NCBI GenBank assembly: GCA_046047235.1
Contig: JBJOII010000184.1
Location: forward strand, 1-12,430
Reading direction: 5' to 3'
Length of the DNA: 12,430 bases
DNA from: JBMTVN01 sp046047235
GTDB taxonomy: Bacteria; Verrucomicrobiota; Verrucomicrobiia; Limisphaerales; JAHDYP01
Part shown: positions 6,450-12,430 of the stretch, in pieces
Layout: each line of letters opens with the position of its first letter
Numbering within the stretch: position 1 is the stretch's first letter
Notes under the pieces: model-generated
What the model was told of the DNA's origin: nothing
The model's input: the letters and a program-made list of their open reading frames with translations, nothing else
Database searches by the model: none
Position numbers and translations under genes: made by a program

Positions 6450-6686
6450 ATGCCCTTTGACTACGTCTACCTCCTCCACTCCCTCTCCCAGCCCAATGCC
6501 CATTACGTCGGCATCACCCAAAACCTCAAGGAACGACTCCGCAAACACAACGCCGGCGAAGTCCCCCATACTTCCCAACTCAAACCCTGGAAAATCTCCA
6601 CCGCCATCGCCTTCAACAACCCCTCCAAAGCCTCCGCCTTCGAACGTTACCTCACATCATGTCCGCCTTGTTCGCAATCCAGATGA
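6450..6686 (+). CDS. GIY-YIG nuclease domain protein, C-terminus altered
   Basis: This 78-residue product matches the small single-domain GIY-YIG endonuclease family (YhbQ/UPF0213-like): the first motif as YVYLLHS (5-11), the second as HYVGIT (18-23), then LKERLRKHNAG (26-36) with the conserved arginine, PHTSQLKPW (39-47) and AFERYL (63-68) carrying the metal-binding glutamate E65. Family members usually continue with a KSGSGRAFA-like stretch; here the frame reads TSCPPCSQSR and stops, so about the last 10-15 family residues are missing or replaced. Activity may still be possible because the catalytic residues are present. The start is ATG 6450; the frame is open upstream through the repeats, but that part is not family-like. 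The AGGAGGT at 6414-6420 is too far away (29 bases) to serve this ATG. The gene converges on, and overlaps by 35 bases, the membrane-protein gene on the other strand. Confidence 0.75.
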   Translation: MPFDYVYLLHSLSQPNAHYVGITQNLKERLRKHNAGEVPHTSQLKPWKISTAIAFNNPSKASAFERYLTSCPPCSQSR

Positions 6687-6846
6687 CCGCCGCCAGCAAA
6701 CAGATGCCCACCGTGCTCCAGAAGCCAATCGGGGCAAACAACAGCACTACCCCAATCAGCAGCACACTAAGCGGCAGCTTGACGTTCCCATTGTAAAAAG
6801 AAATCGCCACCCCGCCGATCCACGCCGCCAAAGCAATAATCGACAT
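6652..6846 (-). CDS. Small hypothetical membrane protein
   Basis: I do not recognise the family. The 64 residues are almost all membrane-embedded: a helix at about 2-18 (IIALAAWIGGVAISF), then LPLSVLLIGVVLLFAPIG (about 24-41) and STVGICLLAAVIWIA (about 44-58), ending KADMM. This gives two or three spans with very short loops. The start is ATG 6846; an in-frame TTG further upstream would only add a few polar residues, and no strong Shine-Dalgarno is visible. It lies 53 bases downstream of the 580-residue exported protein gene on the same strand and may be cotranscribed with it. Its 3' end overlaps the GIY-YIG gene. Confidence 0.6.
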   Translation of the reverse strand: MSIIALAAWIGGVAISFYNGNVKLPLSVLLIGVVLLFAPIGFWSTVGICLLAAVIWIANKADMM

Positions 6847-6899
6847 AACCGGACTTTCATTTTCCAACAGTAGAACAACTCTCCAATCCCTCACCTCAA

Positions 6900-8642
6900 C
6901 TACCGCGACTGAATCACCGCACCGTCCGCCTGCCCCACATGCCCGTGATGCCGACACCTAAACATCACCTGCCGAGGATCAAAATCGTCCACTGCAGAAG
7001 CCCCCGGCATCAAGTACTCGTAACTGATGTTGTCAAAATCCACATCACCCCATTTCTCCGGCAACGGATCAGGACGCATCGGATCCTCCGGACAAAACAA
7101 CACCCGCGGCGAAAACAACTCAGCCTCCATACTCGATACATCCGGCGGGAACACATCCTCGTGATCAGTCGCGTAAATCCGCGCCCCCAAACAGATCTGC
7201 TTCATGTTGTTCACGCAGGCGATGGACTGGGCTTTGGTCTTGGCGTTCGCCAACGCAGGCAGGGTCATGCCAGCCAGGATCGCGACGGGTGCCACACCCA
7301 CCGCTGCCACCAAAGTCTGTGCCGGCTCTCGATTACCCTGCGTCACGACCTTCCAGCCGTCCTCCGTGTTCGCACTCACGCTGAGCTCTTCCATCGGTTG
7401 TTGTGCACCCATCCAGCGCTCCACCAACCCCAGCATCGCCGCCTCTACCCCACCCCTCCCGCCACCCATGCTTGCCTGTTCCGCCAGGAATGCCCGCTGC
7501 ACTCGAACAAGTGTCTCCGTCAACCTCCGGTCGACATACCCAAAACCGTTCCCCTCCAAATCCAAACCCTCCGCCAAACTCCGAAACCCCGGCGCCGATA
7601 CCAACCCTCTCACTCCTCCGCGCCGCACTAGGGCCATCTCCCGCACCAACTCATCGCTGCTCGCTAAAACCAGATAATCTCCGAACCTCGCCACACTCGG
7701 CCTCACTTCAAACGGTAATGGAAACGGCCCCTCTACCGACCGAATGCGCACCCCGTCCTCATCCACCTTCAACACGTCCATACCCCCACCGCCCAACAAC
7801 TCCTCCAAACGCTGAAACAACCTGTCGTCCTTCACCTTCACCACAAAACCAATCCTGGGTTCTCCCACCATCAACGTCTCACCTGAAGGCAGCGGAACCG
7901 CAACCTCCCGGTCCTCGTGCAAGGTGCACACAACCCCAACTTCCCCCCCCAACGATCCCAGAAAGTCGGCCATCGACATCCCTACCCCCCGCTCAACAGT
8001 CTGCCGTAAATCCTCCAGACCCCGCACTGCCCCAGGAAACCCAGATCCTCCAAATTCACGCTCAACCGCCGACCAAATACCCCCCATGTCCAAATCATGA
8101 AACGCCGCATAAACGGTCGTAGCAGGCAATAGCCCAGCGCTCTCCAGCCGATGCGGCGACCGCCCAAACAACCAAGCCCCATACCCCGGTTCAACCCCAC
8201 CCCGCCGGTGCGCAAACATCTTCGTCCGATAAACCCCCTCTCGCACCTCCAGTCCACTTAACCCGATCCCCGTCAGTGACTCCACCCCGCTCCGCTCAAT
8301 AAATCCCGACACCGACCGGAATGCCCGCCCAATATTATCCAACTCCTGACCTCCAACTCCGGCCCCACGCAAGGCGTCCAACACCTCGTCCCGCACTCGA
8401 TCGGTCGCCCCCGATAAATCAGATAAACACCGCTCCGTACTCAAATAGACAAACAACGTCCCTCCCGGATCCAATTGCCGCGTGACCGCCTCAAACGAAG
8501 TAGGCTGCGCCGCCCGCAATGGCAACATCGCCAGCAACAACAACAAACCGGCGCCCCAAAGCCAACCACCTCCCTCCCGCTTCCCCGAACTCCAAACGCT
8601 GCAGAACAATCGGTTGCCTCGTGATATCACAGATGCTCTCAT
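6900..8642 (-). CDS. Exported hypothetical protein with prepilin-like H-X9-DG C-terminal segment
   Basis: This 580-residue protein has a signal peptide (hydrophobic WLWGAGLLLLLAMLPL, about 27-42, then RAA-QP). The large middle is glycine- and valine-rich, with repeated alpha/beta strand patterns reminiscent of DUF3352-type exported proteins (weak resemblance). Near 443-460 a second hydrophobic helix (VAAVGVAPVAILAGMTLPAL) leads into AKTKAQSIACVNNMKQICLG, ATDHEDVFPPDVS, a LFCPEDP motif and finally HHGHVGQADG (565-574). This is the pattern of type II pseudopilins with the H-X9-DG processing-associated end, common in Planctomycetes and Verrucomicrobia. The start is ATG 8642, because GGAG lies seven bases upstream and the signal peptide follows; an in-frame TTG at 8675 is less likely. 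The gene is divergent from the dikinase-like gene with only 54 bases between them. The function is unknown. Confidence 0.8.
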   Translation of the reverse strand: MRASVISRGNRLFCSVWSSGKREGGGWLWGAGLLLLLAMLPLRAAQPTSFEAVTRQLDPGGTLFVYLSTERCLSDLSGATDRVRDEVLDALRGAGVGGQELDNIGRAFRSVSGFIERSGVESLTGIGLSGLEVREGVYRTKMFAHRRGGVEPGYGAWLFGRSPHRLESAGLLPATTVYAAFHDLDMGGIWSAVEREFGGSGFPGAVRGLEDLRQTVERGVGMSMADFLGSLGGEVGVVCTLHEDREVAVPLPSGETLMVGEPRIGFVVKVKDDRLFQRLEELLGGGGMDVLKVDEDGVRIRSVEGPFPLPFEVRPSVARFGDYLVLASSDELVREMALVRRGGVRGLVSAPGFRSLAEGLDLEGNGFGYVDRRLTETLVRVQRAFLAEQASMGGGRGGVEAAMLGLVERWMGAQQPMEELSVSANTEDGWKVVTQGNREPAQTLVAAVGVAPVAILAGMTLPALANAKTKAQSIACVNNMKQICLGARIYATDHEDVFPPDVSSMEAELFSPRVLFCPEDPMRPDPLPEKWGDVDFDNISYEYLMPGASAVDDFDPRQVMFRCRHHGHVGQADGAVIQSR

Positions 8643-8696
8643 GGGTGGTCTCCAGTGTGCCTCAACATAACTCAAACCACCCGCGAAGCGAGTGAA
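8643..8696. promoter_or_regulatory. Short divergent intergenic region
   Basis: Only 54 bases separate the two divergent start codons, so both promoters and leaders must overlap here or lie inside the coding ends. The Shine-Dalgarno for the minus-strand gene (GGAG) and a weaker GCGAG before the plus-strand ATG are visible. I see no convincing -10/-35 box. Confidence 0.4.
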
Positions 8697-11600
8697 ATGA
8701 AACCCTCCTCCCCCCGACCAGAGCCGTCGCTTTCAGGGGTTAAACGCCTCCTCACCCAACTCTTCACCGCCAGCTTGCTCACGGTCACAACCGCCTTAGC
8801 CCAACCCTCGCCACCCCATCTTACCTCCGTGCCCCCCTCCCCCGATCACCCGCAAGTCAGACTCCAAACCCAGTCGCAAGCCGGAACGGTGTTGGGACTC
8901 GAATCCTCCCCCTCACTCAATACCTGGACCCCCGTCGCCCTCCTCCACGACGCCGCCCTCAACTACCCCAACCTTACCCACACCCCCGAAACGTCACTCT
9001 TTTACCGGGCCTGGACCCGCGAACGCACCCCCGACGACGACTGGAAAAACCAGATCTTATTCCCCGAAGACCCCTTCCTCTCCTCCGCCAGCACGTCCTC
9101 CAGTCGATGGATCAAGTTCGCCATCCTGCTGAATGACCCCTCACGCGTCTATTACCAAAACAGCACCAAGTTCCCCTTCCATTACGACTTCGCCTCGCTC
9201 CGCCTCCCCCCGTTCATCGGTACCGACCGAACCTCCTTCGACCTCGCCTCACTCCGGCTCCAGGGACAACAACTCGTCCTCGGCACCATCCTCTTCCCCC
9301 CACGACCCACATTCGTCGAATACGGCATCCAGTTCATCGGCCTTGACCCCTACCCTCCAGAACAAATCGCCCAATGGTTCAACCTCGTGCAGGCCACCGT
9401 CCACTCCACCAACAACGCAACCGCCATCTATCTCCCCGCCTTTGAACAAATGGCAGCCGCACAAAACCACACCACCTACTTTGAAAGCCAAAACATCACG
9501 GTGGCCTCCCTCGATCGCTGGACCGGCAACTCCCACGTCTACTCCACCGGGTGGGCCCTCGGCACTCTCAAGTTCTTCCCCGCAGCCGATGTCCAAACCG
9601 CCCTGGGAGACGGACGTCTCCTGCCCACCGACATCCTGCTCACGGACGGTATCCCCACCGAAACCCCGCTGGTCAGCGGCATCATTACCCTCACTCCCTC
9701 CACCCCCAATTCCCACACCGCCATTCTCGCCAGATCCTTCAACGTACCCTTTGTTTACCTGCCTGATCCCCTGGAACAGCAACAGGTCCACTCCCTCACG
9801 AATCTCCGGGTCATCCTCCGTGCCAGCTCGGATTTCGAAGGCCCCGAAGTCCGCGTCATCAATGTCCAGAACTCTCTCTCACACGAACTCCAAGACCAAC
9901 TCCTCGCCCTCAAACAACCCGCCCCCATCCAATACACCCCAAAGGCCGCCTATGGTTCGATCTCCACGACAGCCGATAGCCTCACTCCCGACGACATCGC
10001 ATTCTTCGGCGGTAAAGCCTCCAACTTCGGACTCCTCCGCACTACCCTCCCCACCAACTCACCCGCGCCCGCCATCGCTCTCTCCTTCGACCTCTGGGAT
10101 GCCTTCCTCGATCAAACCCTCCCGCCCGCCGGCCAAAGCCTGCGCAACGAAATCACCTCCCGACTGGCCCCCTTCACCAACTACCCCCCAGACATGACGG
10201 AACTCCAACCTGCCCTGACCGAAATCCGCACACTCATCACCTCCACCGCCCAGTTCAGCCCTCAACAACAGCAGGACATCCTCGCCCTGCTCCACCCCTT
10301 CGATCCCAACCGGAAGATCCGCTTCCGCAGCTCCACCAATGTCGAAGACTCCGACACGTTCACCGGCGCCGGTCTCTACGACAGTTACAGTGGCTGCCTC
10401 CTCGATGACATCGACAACGACACCTCCGGCCCCAGTGCCTGCGACCCCACTGAAGCCAATGAACGCGGTGTCCTCCGCGCCATCCAGCGCGTTTACGCCA
10501 GCTTCTACAACGTCAACGCCTTCCTCGAACGCCTCCGCCACTCCGTCAACGAATCCCAGGTCGGTATGGCCATCCTCGTCCACCACTCCTTCCCCGATGA
10601 AGCCGAACTCGCCAATGGCGTCGCCACTCTCGACTGCCGCTACGCCGGCAGCCCTTTCATCTCCGGCCCCATCGTCACCCAACTCGGTGCCGAATCAGTC
10701 ACCAACCCCACCGGAACTTCCAGACCAGAAGTCGCCGACCTCTATGCCTTCAGCTCCTTCACCGGAGTCGATATCCGGGAATACTCCTCCCTCGTCCCAC
10801 TCGGAGCCTTCGTCATGAATTGGCAGGACGATTACCTCGAGCTCGGAAAACTCTTCCGCCGCGTCGCCGATCGCTACCACGAACTCCACCCCGACAAGGA
10901 CCGGTTCACGCTCGACCTCGAATTCAAAAAAGACCTCCACCTCGGCCTCGTCATCAAACAAGTCCGCGAACTCCCCGGCTCCACCATCACGAACCAAGCC
11001 GCACCCTACCTCATCCATGAACCTGTCCAATGGGTCGTGGCCCAGCGCGAAAGCGGGGACGTCTTCGCCAACCACCGCCTGAAATCCAGCTGGAACCTCC
11101 AGGCCACCAGCATGCAGCTCACCACCAATAACCTCCCCCAAGGCCTTTTCACCCAAGGCACCTGCGAACTCATCCAAAACCAGCAGATCACCTCCATCAA
11201 CGACCCCCTCCTCGCCTGGCCCAACGCCGCCCTCTCCCCCGATGGTACCTCCTTCACCTGGACCCCAAGCCCAAACACCCGATGGACTCTAGCCACCCCC
11301 ATCCCCACCCCAACTTCCTCCCCCCTGACCGATATCCTCACCCCCCACGACTTGGAACCCCTCCTCACGATCGACTACACCCAACCCCAACCTACCCTCT
11401 CCCAAACCGGAACCATCACCACCACCACCCAGGAAATCGCCTTCCTCGAACCCCTCCGCAACCCCAACCCCAACGATATCCTCATCACCCGCTCAGCTGA
11501 CCTCCCAGACAATATCCACATCGAGACCTCCTTCTACTGGCCCAACGAGGAACCCGCAGCCGCCGGCTATACCGCCCCACTCGTCCGCTTCGCCCAAACG

Positions 11601-11996
11601 CAGATCTCCGGCCTCACCACCACCCCCATCACGCTCACCAACTACTACTCCCAGACCTATCGCCCCGGTCACCATAACTTCACGGAAGAGTTCATCTTCG
11701 AACCCCAGCTGGACCCCAACCTCCCCCATGCCACCCTCACCGAACTCCAAACCGCCAATATCCAGCTCATCCACCTCCAGCTCGGCTTCGTTAAACCCAC
11801 CGCCCATATCCTCGGCCTAGACCAAAAACTGCGCCCCCTTCACGAATCACCACCCCGCCCACGGCCAGGCTGTACTCCCCTTCCACCCACGCCCTCCCCC
11901 CTCGTCCTCGCTCCAGCCAACACCAGTAGCCATCCTCCCCACCTCCTCTCATCCAGCTCACCGACCGCAATCGAATCACTTATCCACCGTAAATGA
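8697..11996 (+). CDS. Exported PEP-synthase/PPDK-type (dikinase-like) protein, His domain before ATP domain
   Basis: The 1099 residues open with a signal peptide (hydrophobic LLTQLFTASLLTVTTALA, cut near ALA-QP at 35). Residues 50-106 resemble a Verrucomicrobia-type beta domain (LGLESSPSLNTWTPV...FYRAW). Residues 138-320 form a less recognisable domain. SGIITLTPSTPNSHTAILAR (327-346) is a phosphohistidine swivelling motif with candidate H340. A PPDK/PEP-synthase ATP-binding domain follows: GGKASNFG (438-445), RFRSSTNVED (542-551), GAGLYDSYSG (557-566), VGMAILVHH (622-630) and the closing LDLEF...KQVREL (739-759). The His-then-ATP order and AGLYDS are as in glucan water dikinases rather than PEP synthase. 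The remaining 340 residues are beta-rich and unrecognised, ending in a proline/serine tail. The start is ATG 8697; GTG 8655 would only extend the n-region. Export and an ATP domain together are puzzling; substrate and activity are unknown. Confidence 0.75.
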   Translation: MKPSSPRPEPSLSGVKRLLTQLFTASLLTVTTALAQPSPPHLTSVPPSPDHPQVRLQTQSQAGTVLGLESSPSLNTWTPVALLHDAALNYPNLTHTPETSLFYRAWTRERTPDDDWKNQILFPEDPFLSSASTSSSRWIKFAILLNDPSRVYYQNSTKFPFHYDFASLRLPPFIGTDRTSFDLASLRLQGQQLVLGTILFPPRPTFVEYGIQFIGLDPYPPEQIAQWFNLVQATVHSTNNATAIYLPAFEQMAAAQNHTTYFESQNITVASLDRWTGNSHVYSTGWALGTLKFFPAADVQTALGDGRLLPTDILLTDGIPTETPLVSGIITLTPSTPNSHTAILARSFNVPFVYLPDPLEQQQVHSLTNLRVILRASSDFEGPEVRVINVQNSLSHELQDQLLALKQPAPIQYTPKAAYGSISTTADSLTPDDIAFFGGKASNFGLLRTTLPTNSPAPAIALSFDLWDAFLDQTLPPAGQSLRNEITSRLAPFTNYPPDMTELQPALTEIRTLITSTAQFSPQQQQDILALLHPFDPNRKIRFRSSTNVEDSDTFTGAGLYDSYSGCLLDDIDNDTSGPSACDPTEANERGVLRAIQRVYASFYNVNAFLERLRHSVNESQVGMAILVHHSFPDEAELANGVATLDCRYAGSPFISGPIVTQLGAESVTNPTGTSRPEVADLYAFSSFTGVDIREYSSLVPLGAFVMNWQDDYLELGKLFRRVADRYHELHPDKDRFTLDLEFKKDLHLGLVIKQVRELPGSTITNQAAPYLIHEPVQWVVAQRESGDVFANHRLKSSWNLQATSMQLTTNNLPQGLFTQGTCELIQNQQITSINDPLLAWPNAALSPDGTSFTWTPSPNTRWTLATPIPTPTSSPLTDILTPHDLEPLLTIDYTQPQPTLSQTGTITTTTQEIAFLEPLRNPNPNDILITRSADLPDNIHIETSFYWPNEEPAAAGYTAPLVRFAQTQISGLTTTPITLTNYYSQTYRPGHHNFTEEFIFEPQLDPNLPHATLTELQTANIQLIHLQLGFVKPTAHILGLDQKLRPLHESPPRPRPGCTPLPPTPSPLVLAPANTSSHPPHLLSSSSPTAIESLIHRK

Positions 11997-12180
11997 TATC
12001 GTGGTCTAACCAGAGCAACCTTCTCTCCAGGAACAGGTTACTTTCCGAAACCACCCCTTTTTGACCCCTTACAGGCGATTTTTAGGGTCCTTTATGCAGT
12101 GTAAGCAGAAGCCAGCTGTAGGATAGCAACGACACCCTATGGAATCCCGTTCCTTCCCCCCCCAGCCCCTCAGCTTCCCG
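11997..12180. other. Intergenic region between two convergent genes
   Basis: These 184 bases hold no supportable gene. GGTT (12036-12039) can pair with AACC (12049-12052) before a CCCCTTTTT run, a weak candidate terminator for the plus-strand gene. GACCC (12063-12067)/GGGTC (12085-12089) and CTTACA (12068-12073)/TGTAAG (12100-12105) are further inverted pairs. None is strong enough for a firm call. Confidence 0.35.
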
Positions 12181-12430
12181 TTAACCCACCGGCTCCCCCC
12201 CATAGGACACGACATCCACCCCCTTGGAAAAATGGCAAACCGGCGCTCCCGACTCCGGAACCAGTCCCGCCGCAGACAAAATCCCATTCTCCTCCAACAC
12301 CACTTCCCCCCACTGCAAAGGCCAAGGACCATGCTGAACCTCCACCCGCATTAACCGGCCCTTACGACTCGCCGAATACAGACAATACCGCTCGGCTACC
12401 CAATACTCAAAACTCCCGCGCTTCGCCTCA
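12181..12430 (-). CDS. DUF2071 / YqjF-like protein, C-terminal part (cut by right edge)
   Basis: Reading the minus strand inward from the right edge gives 82 residues ending in TAA at 12181-12183. They start EAKRGSFEYWVAERYCLYS, followed by GRLMRVEVQHGPWPLQWGEV (26-43), AAGL, and a closing HFSKGVDVVSYGGEPVG. This matches the C-terminal third of DUF2071 (YqjF) proteins, where a 'F-L-x-ERYCLY' strand, an 'H-PWPL' motif and a final 'HF...DVV.W/Y' strand are typical. The start codon and N-terminal two-thirds lie beyond the edge. The biochemical role of the family is not established; members are soluble acetoacetate-decarboxylase-like beta proteins. It converges on the dikinase-like gene. Confidence 0.8.
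   Translation of the reverse strand, partial: EAKRGSFEYWVAERYCLYSASRKGRLMRVEVQHGPWPLQWGEVVLEENGILSAAGLVPESGAPVCHFSKGVDVVSYGGEPVG

Noticed and set aside
6094..6873. Open frames running from the tmRNA end through the tandem repeats
   Set aside because: They begin inside ssrA, cross 13/14-bp repeats that break the frame periodicity, and only the part after ATG 6450 in one frame shows a domain (GIY-YIG).
8679..8699. Similarity of GCGAAGCGAGTG before the dikinase-like gene to GCAGCGAGTGCAG before groES
   Set aside because: The shared stretch is only about seven bases in GC-rich leaders, so it is not enough to claim a shared regulatory element.
12069..12332. Minus-strand open frame of 87 codons near the right edge
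   Set aside because: It lies in another frame over the DUF2071-like coding sequence, which explains the same DNA with recognisable motifs.

Overview
The window reads like chromosomal DNA of a Verrucomicrobiota-type bacterium (inference). The points for this are a very small prepilin-like H-X9-DG tail on a large exported protein, an exported protein with a Verrucomicrobia-style 'LESS..L..WTPV' beta domain, a GMGGM-tailed GroEL, and a tmRNA with a short ANTELALAA tag. Nothing here fixes the genus. The + strand is markedly C-rich and G-poor in coding and non-coding DNA alike, and regardless of gene direction.

Layout. 1-1371 (minus strand): a likely operon of a small glutaredoxin-like protein, lipoyl synthase lipA (overlapping by ATGA) and the first 46 residues of a response regulator cut by the left edge. 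1372-1670: a regulatory gap with a 15-bp direct repeat, a palindrome and a sigma-54-like element in front of dnaK. 1671-5745 (plus strand): dnaK, groES and groEL, closed by a strong intrinsic terminator. A run of exactly 25 G follows directly, and then ssrA (tmRNA) at 5790-6141.

6141-6686: a long hairpin begins on the last base of the tmRNA CCA end. It is followed by thirteen 13/14-bp tandem repeats and a small GIY-YIG nuclease gene whose 3' end looks replaced. I read this as a possible RNA-gene-associated GIY-YIG element (inference). 6652-8642 (minus): a 64-residue membrane protein and a 580-residue exported protein with a prepilin-like tail. 8697-11996 (plus, divergent): a 1099-residue protein with a signal peptide, a phosphohistidine swivelling domain and then a PEP-synthase/PPDK-type ATP-binding domain, in the domain order of glucan water dikinases. 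12181-12430 (minus): the C-terminal end of a DUF2071/YqjF-like protein, cut by the right edge.

How the genes fit together: DnaK, GroES/GroEL and tmRNA form a protein quality-control block (folding plus ribosome rescue). Glutaredoxin and LipA share a translationally coupled unit, which could reflect redox or Fe-S needs of LipA (inference). The most unusual items are the exported dikinase-like protein, the repeat/GIY-YIG segment attached to the tmRNA end, and the G25 tract between the groEL terminator and ssrA.
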